DNA from: a virus
Virus record (IMG/VR): IMGVR_UViG_3300031787_000039
Location: 34,034 to 98,033 of that record
Strand: one strand, 5' to 3'
Length of the DNA stretch: 64,000 bases
Part shown: one piece after another, positions 7,574-17,104 of the stretch
Layout: every line of letters begins with the position of its first letter
How positions within the stretch are numbered: position 1 is the stretch's first letter
Notes under the pieces: generated by a model
Databases searched by the model: none
What the model saw: only the letters and a program-made list of their open reading frames with translations
Told to the model about the DNA's origin: nothing
Program-made: the position numbers and the translations under genes

Positions 7574-9760
7574 TCAGACGTTACCGATGACTTCCGAGAA
7601 GGAAACCCCAGTTCTGGTGGCGACAAAGGTTAGACCGATGAAGTTGATCGATCTGTTTGGTTTGATGTAGATATCAGCAACAAACTCGTTGTTGTCGATA
7701 ACAGCAGCAGTATTATTTGTTTCATCACAAATAACGACATAATCAAAGATTCCTCTCTTAGCCTGGACATCGCGGAGGAATGGTTCAACAATATTTACAA
7801 AGTTGGTTCTTGTGATCTCATCGTTGAACTCGAACAGTTGATCCCTAGCGGCAGCAGCAATTGCTTGCTCCAGATAGATGAAGAGGCGGCGAACGTTGAT
7901 TCTATCGAACGCTGAAGACTTGGCGAAACCAGTCTTATCACCAAATAGAACGATACCATCACCAGGCGAGAAGATAACAGGGTTGATTCTGTTAGAATAC
8001 AACTTATCTCTTTGGACCTTGCTTGGGTTGTAGGTCAACTTAACAGCGTTGAGGATAGCACCTCTAGCAGTACCAGCAGGTGAGAACCATGGGAAGTTGT
8101 TGAGGTCGTTTCTAGCACACAGACCAGCAATATCACCATTTAGTGGGATATAACGGAAGGCATCAGAGAATCTATCATAAGTGTACTTATAACCACTATC
8201 AAATACAGCGTAGGATGATGAAGTGATAGGAGCGTAGAAACTCAGAACATTATCGGTAATATCAGAGTCCGAGTTAACCGTTACTGAACCAACAGCACTA
8301 TCGTTAAGGAACGCTAGTCTGTATGGTGAGATGAATGCGATAGCATCTTGTCTTGCTTCAGCAACTGCAATGAGTTTATTAGCAAGAGCTTGTGCAGTCT
8401 CCTTAGCATAATTTGCTGAACCCATCAACAGGAAGTCAATATCATAGTTATCGGTATTCTCAAAGATACCATAACCAGAAGATAATTTGGAGAGAGTTGA
8501 AGTTAGAGCACCAGACGAGGTGAGGTCTGTTCCATCATCATAGTTCTTACCACCACCTAGGGTGTAAGTGTTGCTTCCAGAAGCTGCAAAGTTAACTCCA
8601 TCAGCATCTTGATCCCAACCGATGTCGCTAGCAAGAGTAAAGTTGCTGCTAAACGCTGTTGTTGTAATACCAGCAGGAGCAGAACCACCAAAGACGTTTG
8701 TTGAAACGTTATAAAGATACTTTCTCCAGTAAGAAGAAGAACCTACAGAGTACTCGGCATCCTTTGCCTTGGAAAGTGCAACGTGCTTCTCAAGAATAGT
8801 ACCAGCGTTTCCACTTACGGTTCCTTTGTCGTCAATAACAACAACATGGATTTCGTCGAATCTTGAGTTTCTAGCAGCAGCATAAGATGAAGTTGCAGGT
8901 CTATCAACGAGTGTATTCCAAGCAATGGTTGCTCCACTAGAAAGAGAAATGGTTTGTTGGTCAAACCAATCTTGTCTTGAGGTGTATGCCGTTTGACCTA
9001 CTGCCGTTGTCTGACCAGTGGTGTGGATAGCAACAGAACCAGATGATGAGAAAGCATAAACACCAGCAGGTTGATAGTCAACCGAAGTCTCAGTTCCAGC
9101 AGCAGAAACGTGTGATAGAACTTTAACTTGAAGTGAGTATGGTGAGTCTGAAGTTCCAGAACCACTAATACCTGTGACGATTCCCTTTAGATAACCATCA
9201 AGGGTGCTGGTTGAACCAGAACCTGGTAGGGTGGATGAAATTGCCTGTGTGATACCATATCCAACAGAAATAGTTGGAACTGTAGCACTTGTTTGAACGC
9301 CAGCAATAATTTGATCTGCTTTAGCGTCAATAGTGGCGACTCTAACGCCATTTGCCCAAGAACCAGGGTTTCTAGCAGTAAAGGTTACTCCACTGATAGT
9401 GTTCTCCTGATAACCTAACTGACCATAATGTTCAGTACTCTTAATCTTGATACTAGATGCTGTTCCAACAAAAGCATTTGTAAGAGCATTATCGTCTGCT
9501 CTAACAACTTGAAGATTACCACCATACGCTAAGTATGAAGAGGCAACCATCCAATGCTCATAGTGCTTGTCGGTATTGTATGGCTCACCGAAATTCTTCA
9601 GTAGATCGGCTTCATCGCCAACAAGAACAGGTACATCGACTGGTCCCTTAGCAAAGGGAGCAACCAGAGCACCTACTGCACCATTAGTAGCATCAACTCT
9701 ACCAACAGTGAGGTCAACCTCTCTTACTACAATTCCAGGAGATGCTAAATTTAGCGGCAT
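7574..9760 (-). CDS. gp18: Contractile tail sheath protein gp18
   Basis: 728 residues. It opens with MPLNLASPGIVVREVDLT, the classic start of T4-like sheath proteins. The C-terminal domain (INPVIFSPGDGIVLFGDKTG, NVRRLFIYLEQAI, IKPNRSINFIGLTFVATRTG) is the conserved core that forms the handshake between sheath subunits. The middle is a variable surface-exposed insertion. Contraction drives the tube through the host envelope. A late-type promoter lies about 35 bp upstream. Confidence 0.97.
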   Translation of the reverse strand: MPLNLASPGIVVREVDLTVGRVDATNGAVGALVAPFAKGPVDVPVLVGDEADLLKNFGEPYNTDKHYEHWMVASSYLAYGGNLQVVRADDNALTNAFVGTASSIKIKSTEHYGQLGYQENTISGVTFTARNPGSWANGVRVATIDAKADQIIAGVQTSATVPTISVGYGITQAISSTLPGSGSTSTLDGYLKGIVTGISGSGTSDSPYSLQVKVLSHVSAAGTETSVDYQPAGVYAFSSSGSVAIHTTGQTTAVGQTAYTSRQDWFDQQTISLSSGATIAWNTLVDRPATSSYAAARNSRFDEIHVVVIDDKGTVSGNAGTILEKHVALSKAKDAEYSVGSSSYWRKYLYNVSTNVFGGSAPAGITTTAFSSNFTLASDIGWDQDADGVNFAASGSNTYTLGGGKNYDDGTDLTSSGALTSTLSKLSSGYGIFENTDNYDIDFLLMGSANYAKETAQALANKLIAVAEARQDAIAFISPYRLAFLNDSAVGSVTVNSDSDITDNVLSFYAPITSSSYAVFDSGYKYTYDRFSDAFRYIPLNGDIAGLCARNDLNNFPWFSPAGTARGAILNAVKLTYNPSKVQRDKLYSNRINPVIFSPGDGIVLFGDKTGFAKSSAFDRINVRRLFIYLEQAIAAAARDQLFEFNDEITRTNFVNIVEPFLRDVQAKRGIFDYVVICDETNNTAAVIDNNEFVADIYIKPNRSINFIGLTFVATRTGVSFSEVIGNV

Positions 9761-9795
9761 CTTCTATTCTCCTTAGTCCAGAATTATTCTAGAAA

Positions 9796-9803
9796 TATTT
9801 ATT
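9796..9803 (-). promoter_or_regulatory. Late promoter-like box (AATAAATA) for gp18
   Basis: The minus strand reads AATAAATA about 36 bp upstream of the gp18 ATG, one base from the T4 late consensus. It lies between the small zinc-ribbon gene and gp18. Confidence 0.55.
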
Positions 9804-9842
9804 AAAAAGTGTCCTTTGAATGGGGAAACAGTGCGTGAACCG

Positions 9843-10073
9843 CTACCAGTCAGGATATTCCCACAGTTCTGTTGGTGTTGGTCTTTTCTTATTTGATAAA
9901 ACTCTCTTCTTAGTACATTCCTTACATTCATAAGAATAGGCAGAAGGTAAAGCACCCCTGCCTTTTCTAGTTAGATAAAAGTCATCTATCAAATTTTTTA
10001 TTTCTCCACAAATCCTACACTCCCTATCAAAAAGAAGTATGTGTTCTAGATTTATTTGATCTTCTAAGTCCAT
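9843..10073 (-). CDS. Zinc-ribbon protein, probable remnant of a homing endonuclease
   Basis: 76 residues if started at the ATG that overlaps the gp17 stop by one base (TAATG); an in-frame ATG five codons earlier exists. It holds two CxxC knuckles about 30 residues apart (CRICGEIKNLIDDFYLTRKG, then CKECTKKR). This is the zinc-binding front end seen in many phage endonuclease VII/HNH-type proteins. No HNH catalytic part follows, so it is either a stand-alone zinc ribbon or the stump of a decayed endonuclease. T4 has nothing between 17 and 18. Confidence 0.65.
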   Translation of the reverse strand: MDLEDQINLEHILLFDRECRICGEIKNLIDDFYLTRKGRGALPSAYSYECKECTKKRVLSNKKRPTPTELWEYPDW

Positions 10074-11719
10074 TAATAATATTCCCACATATAAGATCTA
10101 TCACCATACTCATCGGTATGCCATCTATCTCCATCACTATCAACAAAAGTGCTTTCATCCAAACCATCCAATATAAATCCAAATGGAGCCATATCTTGTT
10201 CTATTTGATTTTTTTGCTCTTCATAAATTCTTTTACGAATATCATTATCGGTCATCTCTTTGAAGTATTCTTGTGCTACCAACCAAGAAAATATAACCAA
10301 GCACATCGCTAGGTCATCATTACATCCTTCCTCTGCCTCAAAGGAATTATGTCTTTGAGCAAATGTTGTAAGTTCCGATATAATATCGTAATCTACAGTC
10401 AATAACTTATCATCCTCCATAAGAGTTTTTAGGTTAGAGCAACCCAACTTCTTCACTGCTGCAGTCATTCTTACACCCATCTGCGATTTCTTACCAGAGA
10501 AACCATGCCCGATAACTTGTCCGGCACGACCTCTCATTGCAGCCATAAGCATATTTTCATATTCTAAATCATAGTGTAAAATATTAGCAACTTGTTCCCC
10601 AATATCATTAACCTCGATAAGTAACCAAGCATTATTATATCCCTTAGCAACATCGATAATAACACTTGGAAATAACATTGGTTTTATTTCATTATTTCTA
10701 TACTTCGCCACTACCTTATATGGAAACTGTGTGATATCAAAAATAATAAATGCAGAGTAATCATTTCCAAGACCACGAGCAACGTCTACGGTGATTAAAT
10801 AATTGTGCTCTTCCCGTGGTTTTTCATAAACGTCTAATCCGGCATTCCTTTTTATTGGATTTTCATAAACAAGATTTCTAAGTTTTGATGGGTTGATGAG
10901 AGTGTTGACTGATCCTAAGAATTCACACTCAAACTCAACCTTGAATTGTTGTTCTGAGGTGTTAGCAATAGTTTGCTCTTTCCATGCATCATCTCTACCG
11001 GGAACTTCTGACCAGTGAACATCAGTGGGAACATATTCATTTTTATTTCTTTCCGCATCATGCCACATGCGGTAGAAATGGTTCATACCCCTAGGGGTAG
11101 AAACAATAATTACCTTTGTGCTCTGTCCAGAAGAAATAGTAGGATAAACAGAGGCAAAGAAGTCATCAGCAATGTGATTTGGGATGAACGCGAACTCGTC
11201 GAGAAAGATGACATTATAGGATCCGCCTCGGACAGCAGATGACGAAGTAGAGTTAGACGAAATTTTGGAGCCATTTTCTAATTCTAAAGATCCTTTATTC
11301 CATGATATAATACCCTGCTGCATCCACTTCGGCAAGTTTTCATAAGCAAGTTGTAATCTTCCTAGAAGATCTCTAGCAGTAGATGCTTTGTTGGCTAGAA
11401 TAGCTATATTAACATTGTCGTTGAAAACAGCATAATGTAACAAATATGAAACACAAGTCGTAGATTTACCCGTCTGACGGGGCATTTTACAGATATTAAA
11501 TCTATTTTTGTGGAAATTACTAATCAGTTTCTCTTGGAATGGGTACATCTCAAAAGGCACCAGACCATGATCAAGCGACACGATCTTGATATAATTTCTA
11601 GCAAAATAAACTGGATCTTCTTTACACTTTAAGAACTCAATAATTCTATCTTCAGTCCATTCAATGGGAGTATTAGCTTTTTTGAGCAGAGGATTGCCCA
11701 AATAAACATCACTAGACAT
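10073..11719 (-). CDS. gp17: Terminase large subunit gp17
   Basis: The packaging motor: an N-terminal ATPase and a C-terminal RNase H-like nuclease that cuts concatemers. Visible are Walker A PRQTGKST near residue 80, Walker B VIFLDE near 170-175, the SAVRGGSYN arm, the coupling motif STPRG, and the nuclease start ITVDVARG with its Asp near 312. I chose ATG 11719 (548 aa) because the purine-rich AAGGGGG lies 7 bp ahead. An ATG 6 bp upstream is too close to it. The ribosome-binding site lies inside the last codons of the upstream HNH gene. Confidence 0.96.
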   Translation of the reverse strand: MSSDVYLGNPLLKKANTPIEWTEDRIIEFLKCKEDPVYFARNYIKIVSLDHGLVPFEMYPFQEKLISNFHKNRFNICKMPRQTGKSTTCVSYLLHYAVFNDNVNIAILANKASTARDLLGRLQLAYENLPKWMQQGIISWNKGSLELENGSKISSNSTSSSAVRGGSYNVIFLDEFAFIPNHIADDFFASVYPTISSGQSTKVIIVSTPRGMNHFYRMWHDAERNKNEYVPTDVHWSEVPGRDDAWKEQTIANTSEQQFKVEFECEFLGSVNTLINPSKLRNLVYENPIKRNAGLDVYEKPREEHNYLITVDVARGLGNDYSAFIIFDITQFPYKVVAKYRNNEIKPMLFPSVIIDVAKGYNNAWLLIEVNDIGEQVANILHYDLEYENMLMAAMRGRAGQVIGHGFSGKKSQMGVRMTAAVKKLGCSNLKTLMEDDKLLTVDYDIISELTTFAQRHNSFEAEEGCNDDLAMCLVIFSWLVAQEYFKEMTDNDIRKRIYEEQKNQIEQDMAPFGFILDGLDESTFVDSDGDRWHTDEYGDRSYMWEYY

Positions 11720-12197
11720 ATTCATACCCCCTTTCTGGACCCCAATGTTTCATTCTGTAAGATAATCCCTGTATCGTTATACCTACATCATCTGCTGCCT
11801 CTTGTTGAGAAATATATATTTTTCCATTTATAGAAACTTTTTTGCTATTGGGGTGCTTCTCTCCACCCTCATACTTATGGCCAAAAGAGCGACCTTTCAG
11901 TGCCTCGCTTTTCTTTCTACAAGTTTCTTTACTATGCTTCCTACCAATATTTTTTTGAGTTGCCTTATTTAAATTTTCCATAAACCAAGCATCATTGTGC
12001 CACCCACACTTATGTATCTCTCTACTACAAACATATAAATGCTCTGGTATATCTTTTCCACCTTCACATCTTGGTGGGAAATGATGAACATCCATACCTC
12101 TCATCTGTTCCCAAGTTAATCCCCAATTTTTTCGAGCAATATTTCTTACTGTTTTAGGACTTAACCTTTCCCTTGGAACTTTAATAATAGCAGACAC
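11712..12197 (-). CDS. HNH homing endonuclease with NUMOD modules
   Basis: 161 residues. Part one is an HNH-type nuclease core (VHHFPPRCEGGKD with His38/His39, then LYVCSREIH and CGWH). Part two is a NUMOD3-like stretch (GRKHSKETCRKKSEALKG), followed by a NUMOD1-like helix-turn-helix (KVSINGKIYISQQEAADDVG). This is the layout of free-standing or intron homing endonucleases that cleave an allele lacking the insertion. It overlaps the start of gp17 and has its own late promoter. The likely target is gp17 or its flank in related phages; that is inference. Confidence 0.85.
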   Translation of the reverse strand: MSAIIKVPRERLSPKTVRNIARKNWGLTWEQMRGMDVHHFPPRCEGGKDIPEHLYVCSREIHKCGWHNDAWFMENLNKATQKNIGRKHSKETCRKKSEALKGRSFGHKYEGGEKHPNSKKVSINGKIYISQQEAADDVGITIQGLSYRMKHWGPERGYEYV

Positions 12198-12218
12198 ATT
12201 TCAATCCCAATCTAAAAA

Positions 12219-12226
12219 TATTTATA
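12219..12226 (-). promoter_or_regulatory. Late promoter (TATAAATA) for HNH gene and gp17
   Basis: Exact TATAAATA on the minus strand, 22 bp before the HNH-gene ATG. It would co-transcribe the endonuclease with gp17. Confidence 0.7.
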
Positions 12227-12259
12227 CAAGATAGACTTCACTCATAACGAAACTCCTTT

Positions 12260-13843
12260 TTAATCTTCTACATAAATGAACGAAGCACTAGCAGCAGTAA
12301 TATTAGATGTTGATGAAATTACTGCGGTTATAAAACTATTTGGTGGAACATGAAGTCCAATTTCAGATAAATCAACATCAATGGTTGAGTTATCTGATAC
12401 ATGAAAAGCAGCAATAGGAGGTATTGATTGTGCTGCTAATGTAAATAATCCAGTGCTATCTTGAGTTGCATAAAGTGATGCATTAAAATCACTTTGAGTA
12501 GTCCATCTCAAATAATTTGTAAGAACTGGGTTCCAATATATGCGAATAACTGCTGGGTCTCCTGTTGTATTTACTGATGCAGTAAGTCTTCTAGGAAGTA
12601 AATCTCTTGTATTAATCTTACCTTGATAAACAAGTTTATTTTTAAGAGAAATGAGATGATATAAAGAACCAGGAGTGTTCATACTATCATTTCTGGTTGT
12701 AGTCACTGAATATGGAAGTTTTGTTCTTTCAACAATACCTTCAATCGCACCAAGGAAAGAAGAACCTCTACAAGTAACAACACCTACACCACCACCTAGA
12801 TTTGCAGCAACATATCCAATCTTCATTGATGGATTGTCTAGGTGTGGTAGTTGGTTTCTATTTGAATAATGTTCGTGATGGAAGAAAATCATATCCCCAT
12901 TTAGAGGATTTTCAATCGCATATCTAATCTCACCAGAACCTAACCAACGGAAGTTGATTTGATATACATTTAACTTAGATGGGTCTAGAGTAATACCAGA
13001 ATATCCAGTTCCATCAAGTTTATCTAAATTAAAATCTTCTTGGAAAGTCCAGTTTTCTGTTTGTACTACCCCTGCCTGTCTTAATAATGCATTAAAAGAT
13101 ATTGTTGCGGTGCTTGTAATATCAAAAGTTCCAGTTTGAGGTCCAAGAGATGTTGCTAAAAATCTTAATCTTGATTGGTCATATTCAACCAAATACAAAG
13201 CATTAAAGAGTGCTTGTGCTCTTAATCCTTGTGCGAGTTGAGAAAGATTTCCTGCAAGTGTTCCTGAATTTACTGTTACCGCAGTAAAAGAAGTTCCATT
13301 CAGAGTGACTGTTACATTTCCATTATCAAGTGTGGTGAAGTCATAACCCTGAATTCTTGCTTTACCACCATTTGCACGAAGAACACCAAACTTCCCATTG
13401 GTGTGTGCATATCCAATTTGAATTGCTTGTTCTTGATTGAATAGTCCTGCTCTTTGTGTAAATCCTACTGGGTTATTTGAGAACGAACCAGTAAATCTGC
13501 AAACAACACCTTGTCCTGGACGGTATCTAATAAAGTTCGTACTTCTGATTACACCATAAGAATTTGCAGAAGAACCAGCACCAACTATAAATGTAGAGTT
13601 TGCATGAGTAGCAATTCCTGTTGCACTGAATGTATATGTCTCAAACTCTCTTGGGTCTAATCCATAGACAGCATCTGCCTGAATTTTTGGTGTAATTGGG
13701 ACTGCAATATTCTCACCAAAAGCAGATTTAGAACAAGCACCTTCATTTAGAATATTTCCATACTCATCAGCACGGAGATAAACTTCGTGAAGTGTTCTTT
13801 CTTGATTTAAGTAGTCTTGTGTAGACTTATTCCACTGAGCCAT
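12260..13843 (-). CDS. Conserved virion structural protein of unknown role
   Basis: 527 residues, beta-rich, without signal peptide or membrane segment. Recognisable stretches are YRPGQGVVCRFTGSFS, GLFNQEQAIQIGYAHTNG and NVYQINFRWLGSGEIRYAIE. They suggest jelly-roll-like or fibre domains, and the protein resembles large structural proteins found in marine T4-like phages. It lies between gp16 and gp17 with two other proteins absent from T4. Its ATG overlaps the stop of the preceding gene by one base (TAATG). A capsid-surface or neck-fibre role is a guess from position. Confidence 0.85.
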   Translation of the reverse strand: MAQWNKSTQDYLNQERTLHEVYLRADEYGNILNEGACSKSAFGENIAVPITPKIQADAVYGLDPREFETYTFSATGIATHANSTFIVGAGSSANSYGVIRSTNFIRYRPGQGVVCRFTGSFSNNPVGFTQRAGLFNQEQAIQIGYAHTNGKFGVLRANGGKARIQGYDFTTLDNGNVTVTLNGTSFTAVTVNSGTLAGNLSQLAQGLRAQALFNALYLVEYDQSRLRFLATSLGPQTGTFDITSTATISFNALLRQAGVVQTENWTFQEDFNLDKLDGTGYSGITLDPSKLNVYQINFRWLGSGEIRYAIENPLNGDMIFFHHEHYSNRNQLPHLDNPSMKIGYVAANLGGGVGVVTCRGSSFLGAIEGIVERTKLPYSVTTTRNDSMNTPGSLYHLISLKNKLVYQGKINTRDLLPRRLTASVNTTGDPAVIRIYWNPVLTNYLRWTTQSDFNASLYATQDSTGLFTLAAQSIPPIAAFHVSDNSTIDVDLSEIGLHVPPNSFITAVISSTSNITAASASFIYVED

Positions 13844-14157
13844 TATTCACTCCACGATAATCTTTCTGGTTGATACCTCTGAGAACTCTTAATTTTTAAA
13901 GAACTTTGAGATTGTGATGGATAGATATTGTGAACAATCGCACCAGGATATTCTCCTTGAAGTTGTTCAGCGAGAGCGTTCTTATCCATCATAGAACCTT
14001 CAACCTCAAGACGATACATCTTTCCTTCCCAAACTACATCAGCAAAGAAAGACTCACTTGCGGTCTCTGGTTCTTGTGAACCACCTACATTTAAAGTTCC
14101 ATTAAAATCACCATTGATGGTGATGCTTTCTTGTAAAAACTGTTGAAAACTTTTCAT
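13843..14157 (-). CDS. Small structural-cluster protein with MKSFQQFLQE start
   Basis: 104 residues from the ATG that overlaps the upstream stop (TAATG at 14157); an ATG two codons earlier is also possible. It opens with MKSFQQFLQESI. A leading MK(S/T)FxxFxxE peptide recurs at the start of many cyanophage virion-associated proteins and may be a capsid-targeting or cleavable core peptide. The rest is a mixed alpha/beta domain with no recognisable family. Confidence 0.75.
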   Translation of the reverse strand: MKSFQQFLQESITINGDFNGTLNVGGSQEPETASESFFADVVWEGKMYRLEVEGSMMDKNALAEQLQGEYPGAIVHNIYPSQSQSSLKIKSSQRYQPERLSWSE

Positions 14158-15860
14158 TAGCATTTCCAGCGACGACGGGCTTTACAAATTGCTTTATCTG
14201 GGTCTTTTGAGCAATCAATGTTATGCATGTCTTGCTGACCCTTAGAGCGAGCGCAGAAGGACTTTCTACGCTTTGATCTTCCTGGTCCAGGATCTTTCTC
14301 AGTTACGGCAGTCTTTAGTTTAGAACCAGGATTCTCACGACGATAAGCATTAACTGCTTTCTGACTCATACCATCAGTTTTGTCTGACTTATTTACTTTC
14401 TGCCAATCTTCTTCCAGTTCTTCTCTCCAGTTAGAGTATCCTTCTTTTACACAGTTGGGAACCATTTTCCCACCCTTCTTTTTCATACCAACTTGCTTGT
14501 AACCATCCCAGCAAGGATCTTCTTTTGCTTCGGCAAAAGCATCTGTAGAAACACCATCAGCATAAGATGATTGACTTGGAGTTGCTCTCTTAAATCTAGG
14601 TTTTCTGCTTAGATTAGAGGGGAGTTGATTGTCTCCTACTTTTTTACCTAATGGATATTTTGGATCATATGCACTTTGCTCACTAACAAGAGGTTCTGGT
14701 TTAATCAGATCAATTGTTTCAATTTCAAGTGCCTTGAAGTCATCTCTCCAGTTGGAAAACTCATATCCCTCTTTTTTAGTTCCCCAGTTATCAGCACCAA
14801 CTTTACGGCACTTAACTAATGCACCAGATGCATATGCACTTGGCCAAACGTCATATCTTGCCTTTACTTTCTTATAGCAAGCATCTTTTTTCTCATCAAT
14901 CAATTGACCCTTAACTTCTGTCTCTTGTCTGAGTAACTTTAATGCTTCACGAGTAGCATCGTTGTGTCGTTGCATACCATATGAAGCATGACCAATACCA
15001 GTTCCAGGCTGAATTTTTTCACCTTTCTTAGCAGCTTCTACACCAGATTTCGAAGCCTGTTGTGCTCTACGAATTGCAGCAAGTCCAAGAGCACCAGCAC
15101 CAAGAGCAAGACCACCAGCAACTAAAGGAGCAAGTTCATCAAGTTGCTCACCTTTTGGTTCAAAGTGTTGTGCTAGTTTTAGTTTACTATCACTAGGAAG
15201 TTCTAAAACATCTTCAGGTCTACCACCAACTCCACCAGCAAGTTTTTTATTATCTCTAAACATTCTCCTAAGTGCATCAGCTCCACTTTCTCCGGGAAGA
15301 AGTTTAACTTGTTCTCTCACTATCTTTGCTTTACCCTTTCTATTTGGGTTTGGATCTTCTTTACGCTTCTTCTTTGCTCTCTTCTCTCTTTCATCCTTAC
15401 TCATTGCTGCACGATCATCAGCATCGCGGCAGAATGGTTTGGTTTTTTGTCCTGGTTGTTTGGCACAAGGTTTTCCATCATACTTACCACCTGCCTGAAC
15501 CCATCCACCACCAGAAAACCAGTCACGGAGTGAGTAGTCTTTATCTTTAGCGGACTTGCCATCACGCTTACCTTCTTCCATATAAGAAGCAGCAGCATCT
15601 GTGTTGTGCTCCGTATCAGTCAACTTTGCTTGAACCCAAGCAGGAAGGTTATCTGCGTCAGTTTTCTTTGCAAGAACTCTTGCTACTTTTTGTAGATTAT
15701 CAATAGACTTTTTGACCTGAGTCTTAGCCATTGAGACTTCATGGTCTTTTTCTTTTGCTTCATTCATTTTCTTTTTACGTCCCTGACAATGAGCACGCTG
15801 AGAAAACCCTTTTGGGTTGTCGCAATCAATCGATTTTTTATATTTCTCAGACCAACCCAT
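14157..15860 (-). CDS. Modular Lys-rich, Cys-motif structural protein
   Basis: 567 residues, very Lys/Arg-rich, built of short modules. These include WSEKYKKSIDCDNPKGFSQR near the start, FSGGGWVQAGGKYDGKPCAK with KPFCRDADD (about 105-145), ACYKKVKARYDVWPSAYAS (about 325-345), EDPCWDGYKQVGMKKKGGK near 450, and a C-terminal KRRKSFCARSKGQQDMHN. A hydrophobic segment (LVAGGLALGAGALGLAAI, about 245-262) could be a membrane helix. Similar Cys-bearing modules occur in virion proteins of cyanophages and of algal large DNA viruses. DNA binding inside the head is plausible from the charge. Confidence 0.8.
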   Translation of the reverse strand: MGWSEKYKKSIDCDNPKGFSQRAHCQGRKKKMNEAKEKDHEVSMAKTQVKKSIDNLQKVARVLAKKTDADNLPAWVQAKLTDTEHNTDAAASYMEEGKRDGKSAKDKDYSLRDWFSGGGWVQAGGKYDGKPCAKQPGQKTKPFCRDADDRAAMSKDEREKRAKKKRKEDPNPNRKGKAKIVREQVKLLPGESGADALRRMFRDNKKLAGGVGGRPEDVLELPSDSKLKLAQHFEPKGEQLDELAPLVAGGLALGAGALGLAAIRRAQQASKSGVEAAKKGEKIQPGTGIGHASYGMQRHNDATREALKLLRQETEVKGQLIDEKKDACYKKVKARYDVWPSAYASGALVKCRKVGADNWGTKKEGYEFSNWRDDFKALEIETIDLIKPEPLVSEQSAYDPKYPLGKKVGDNQLPSNLSRKPRFKRATPSQSSYADGVSTDAFAEAKEDPCWDGYKQVGMKKKGGKMVPNCVKEGYSNWREELEEDWQKVNKSDKTDGMSQKAVNAYRRENPGSKLKTAVTEKDPGPGRSKRRKSFCARSKGQQDMHNIDCSKDPDKAICKARRRWKC

Positions 15861-15874
15861 TTTCAGGTTATAAA

Positions 15875-16297
15875 CTATTCCTTATTATTTAGAAAACCTT
15901 GCTTGAGTAGTTTTTGAAGTTCTGATGTTGATCCAACAAAAACTGCATTGTTAGTTACTGTATTTGGACCCTTATTGTTACCAACATCTTCTTCAACATC
16001 TTTAAGTTTTTTCTGAAGATCTATTAGTTTATCAGTTGTATCCGCAACACTTTTAATTAACTGACCCGCAACTTCATATGCTCTTGGACTCCCCCCTTCA
16101 CCGGCAAGTTCCATGATTCCATTGATTGCTTCTTGTCCCTTTTCTATAAGTGAATATAGATTTGCTCTCGTATATTCATAATCTTTTTTAATATCAGTTT
16201 TCTGTTCGGGTTTTTGAATACTTTTGGGAGTATCATCAACCTCAACAATACTACTCTCAACATTTAGAGCATCGTCAATAGAATCAAATTCAGACAT
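15875..16297 (-). CDS. gp16: Terminase small subunit gp16
   Basis: 140 residues, mostly helical, with ANLYSLIEKGQEAINGIMEL and AYEVAGQLIKSVADTTDKLI, typical of T4-type gp16. The small terminase forms rings that recognise DNA ends or pac-like sites and regulate gp17. In T4, genes 16 and 17 are adjacent; here three structural genes and the HNH gene separate them, as in many cyanophages. The call rests on the helical pattern and on gp15 next door. Confidence 0.88.
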   Translation of the reverse strand: MSEFDSIDDALNVESSIVEVDDTPKSIQKPEQKTDIKKDYEYTRANLYSLIEKGQEAINGIMELAGEGGSPRAYEVAGQLIKSVADTTDKLIDLQKKLKDVEEDVGNNKGPNTVTNNAVFVGSTSELQKLLKQGFLNNKE

Positions 16298-16303
16298 AAG
16301 TTA

Positions 16304-17104
16304 TTAAATATCAGTTTGTTGTGTTGGACTGTAAGACTTAGAATCTCCAAAATATTCCCAAGTTTCTGTGAATCCAAAGTCGTCGCCAGGATCTGCGTTT
16401 ATTGGATCTGGAACTGCTGTATATCTAACTTCTCTCTTCGCAGTTTGTGTATTTGTATCTGAGTACATATCAACAATAACCTTACGAATGAGACCTTCTG
16501 GATTATCAGCAACAGGACCGAATAGATAAGTTTTAGCGGTAAACTGTAAAGTATATATTAATGCTCTTCTTGTGGAGAAGTCTCCTTCATAGTCATCTTG
16601 CATTCCAACGCTGTTTAGAACTACTGGAATATCTCTTTTTTCTCCAATTGAGTCTACTAAGTCTATGGTTAAATTAAACGATGGTTGGAAGTAAGGTAAA
16701 ATTTGCTCAACAATTTGTAAAGCATCATCATTCAACTTACAAAAAATACTCAGTTCAAATCCAATGTTATATGGAACAGGCATAAAAACCTTTTTCATTC
16801 GATCATTATCATCGACCGCTCTAAAAGTCTGAGTTATACCAGTTTTTCTTGAGGCATCATATTCAATAGAAGTCATTTCAAACGACATTCTTGGTAAAGT
16901 AATTTGAACTGGTTTGTCCAGGTTTGCTTGCTGCTCAAGTCTTGCTAGAAACTTTTGAGAAGGACCATAAGCTAGAGGAACACTTACAACACTATTGATA
17001 TTTCCACTGCCATCTTTGTGTTTAATATCAATTTGGTTAAATAGAGTTCCAAATGCTATAATAGTTTTACGAATTATTTCGTGATAGTAATAAGTTCCTA
17101 ACAT
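16304..17104 (-). CDS. gp15: Proximal tail sheath stabiliser gp15
   Basis: 266 residues, close to T4 gp15 (272 aa). It opens with MLGTYYYHEIIRKTIIAFGTLFN, typical of the family. gp15 forms a hexameric ring at the head-proximal end of the tail and joins it to the neck. Its start overlaps the gp14 stop by one base. Order gp13-gp14-gp15-gp16 is as in T4. Confidence 0.94.
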   Translation of the reverse strand: MLGTYYYHEIIRKTIIAFGTLFNQIDIKHKDGSGNINSVVSVPLAYGPSQKFLARLEQQANLDKPVQITLPRMSFEMTSIEYDASRKTGITQTFRAVDDNDRMKKVFMPVPYNIGFELSIFCKLNDDALQIVEQILPYFQPSFNLTIDLVDSIGEKRDIPVVLNSVGMQDDYEGDFSTRRALIYTLQFTAKTYLFGPVADNPEGLIRKVIVDMYSDTNTQTAKREVRYTAVPDPINADPGDDFGFTETWEYFGDSKSYSPTQQTDI

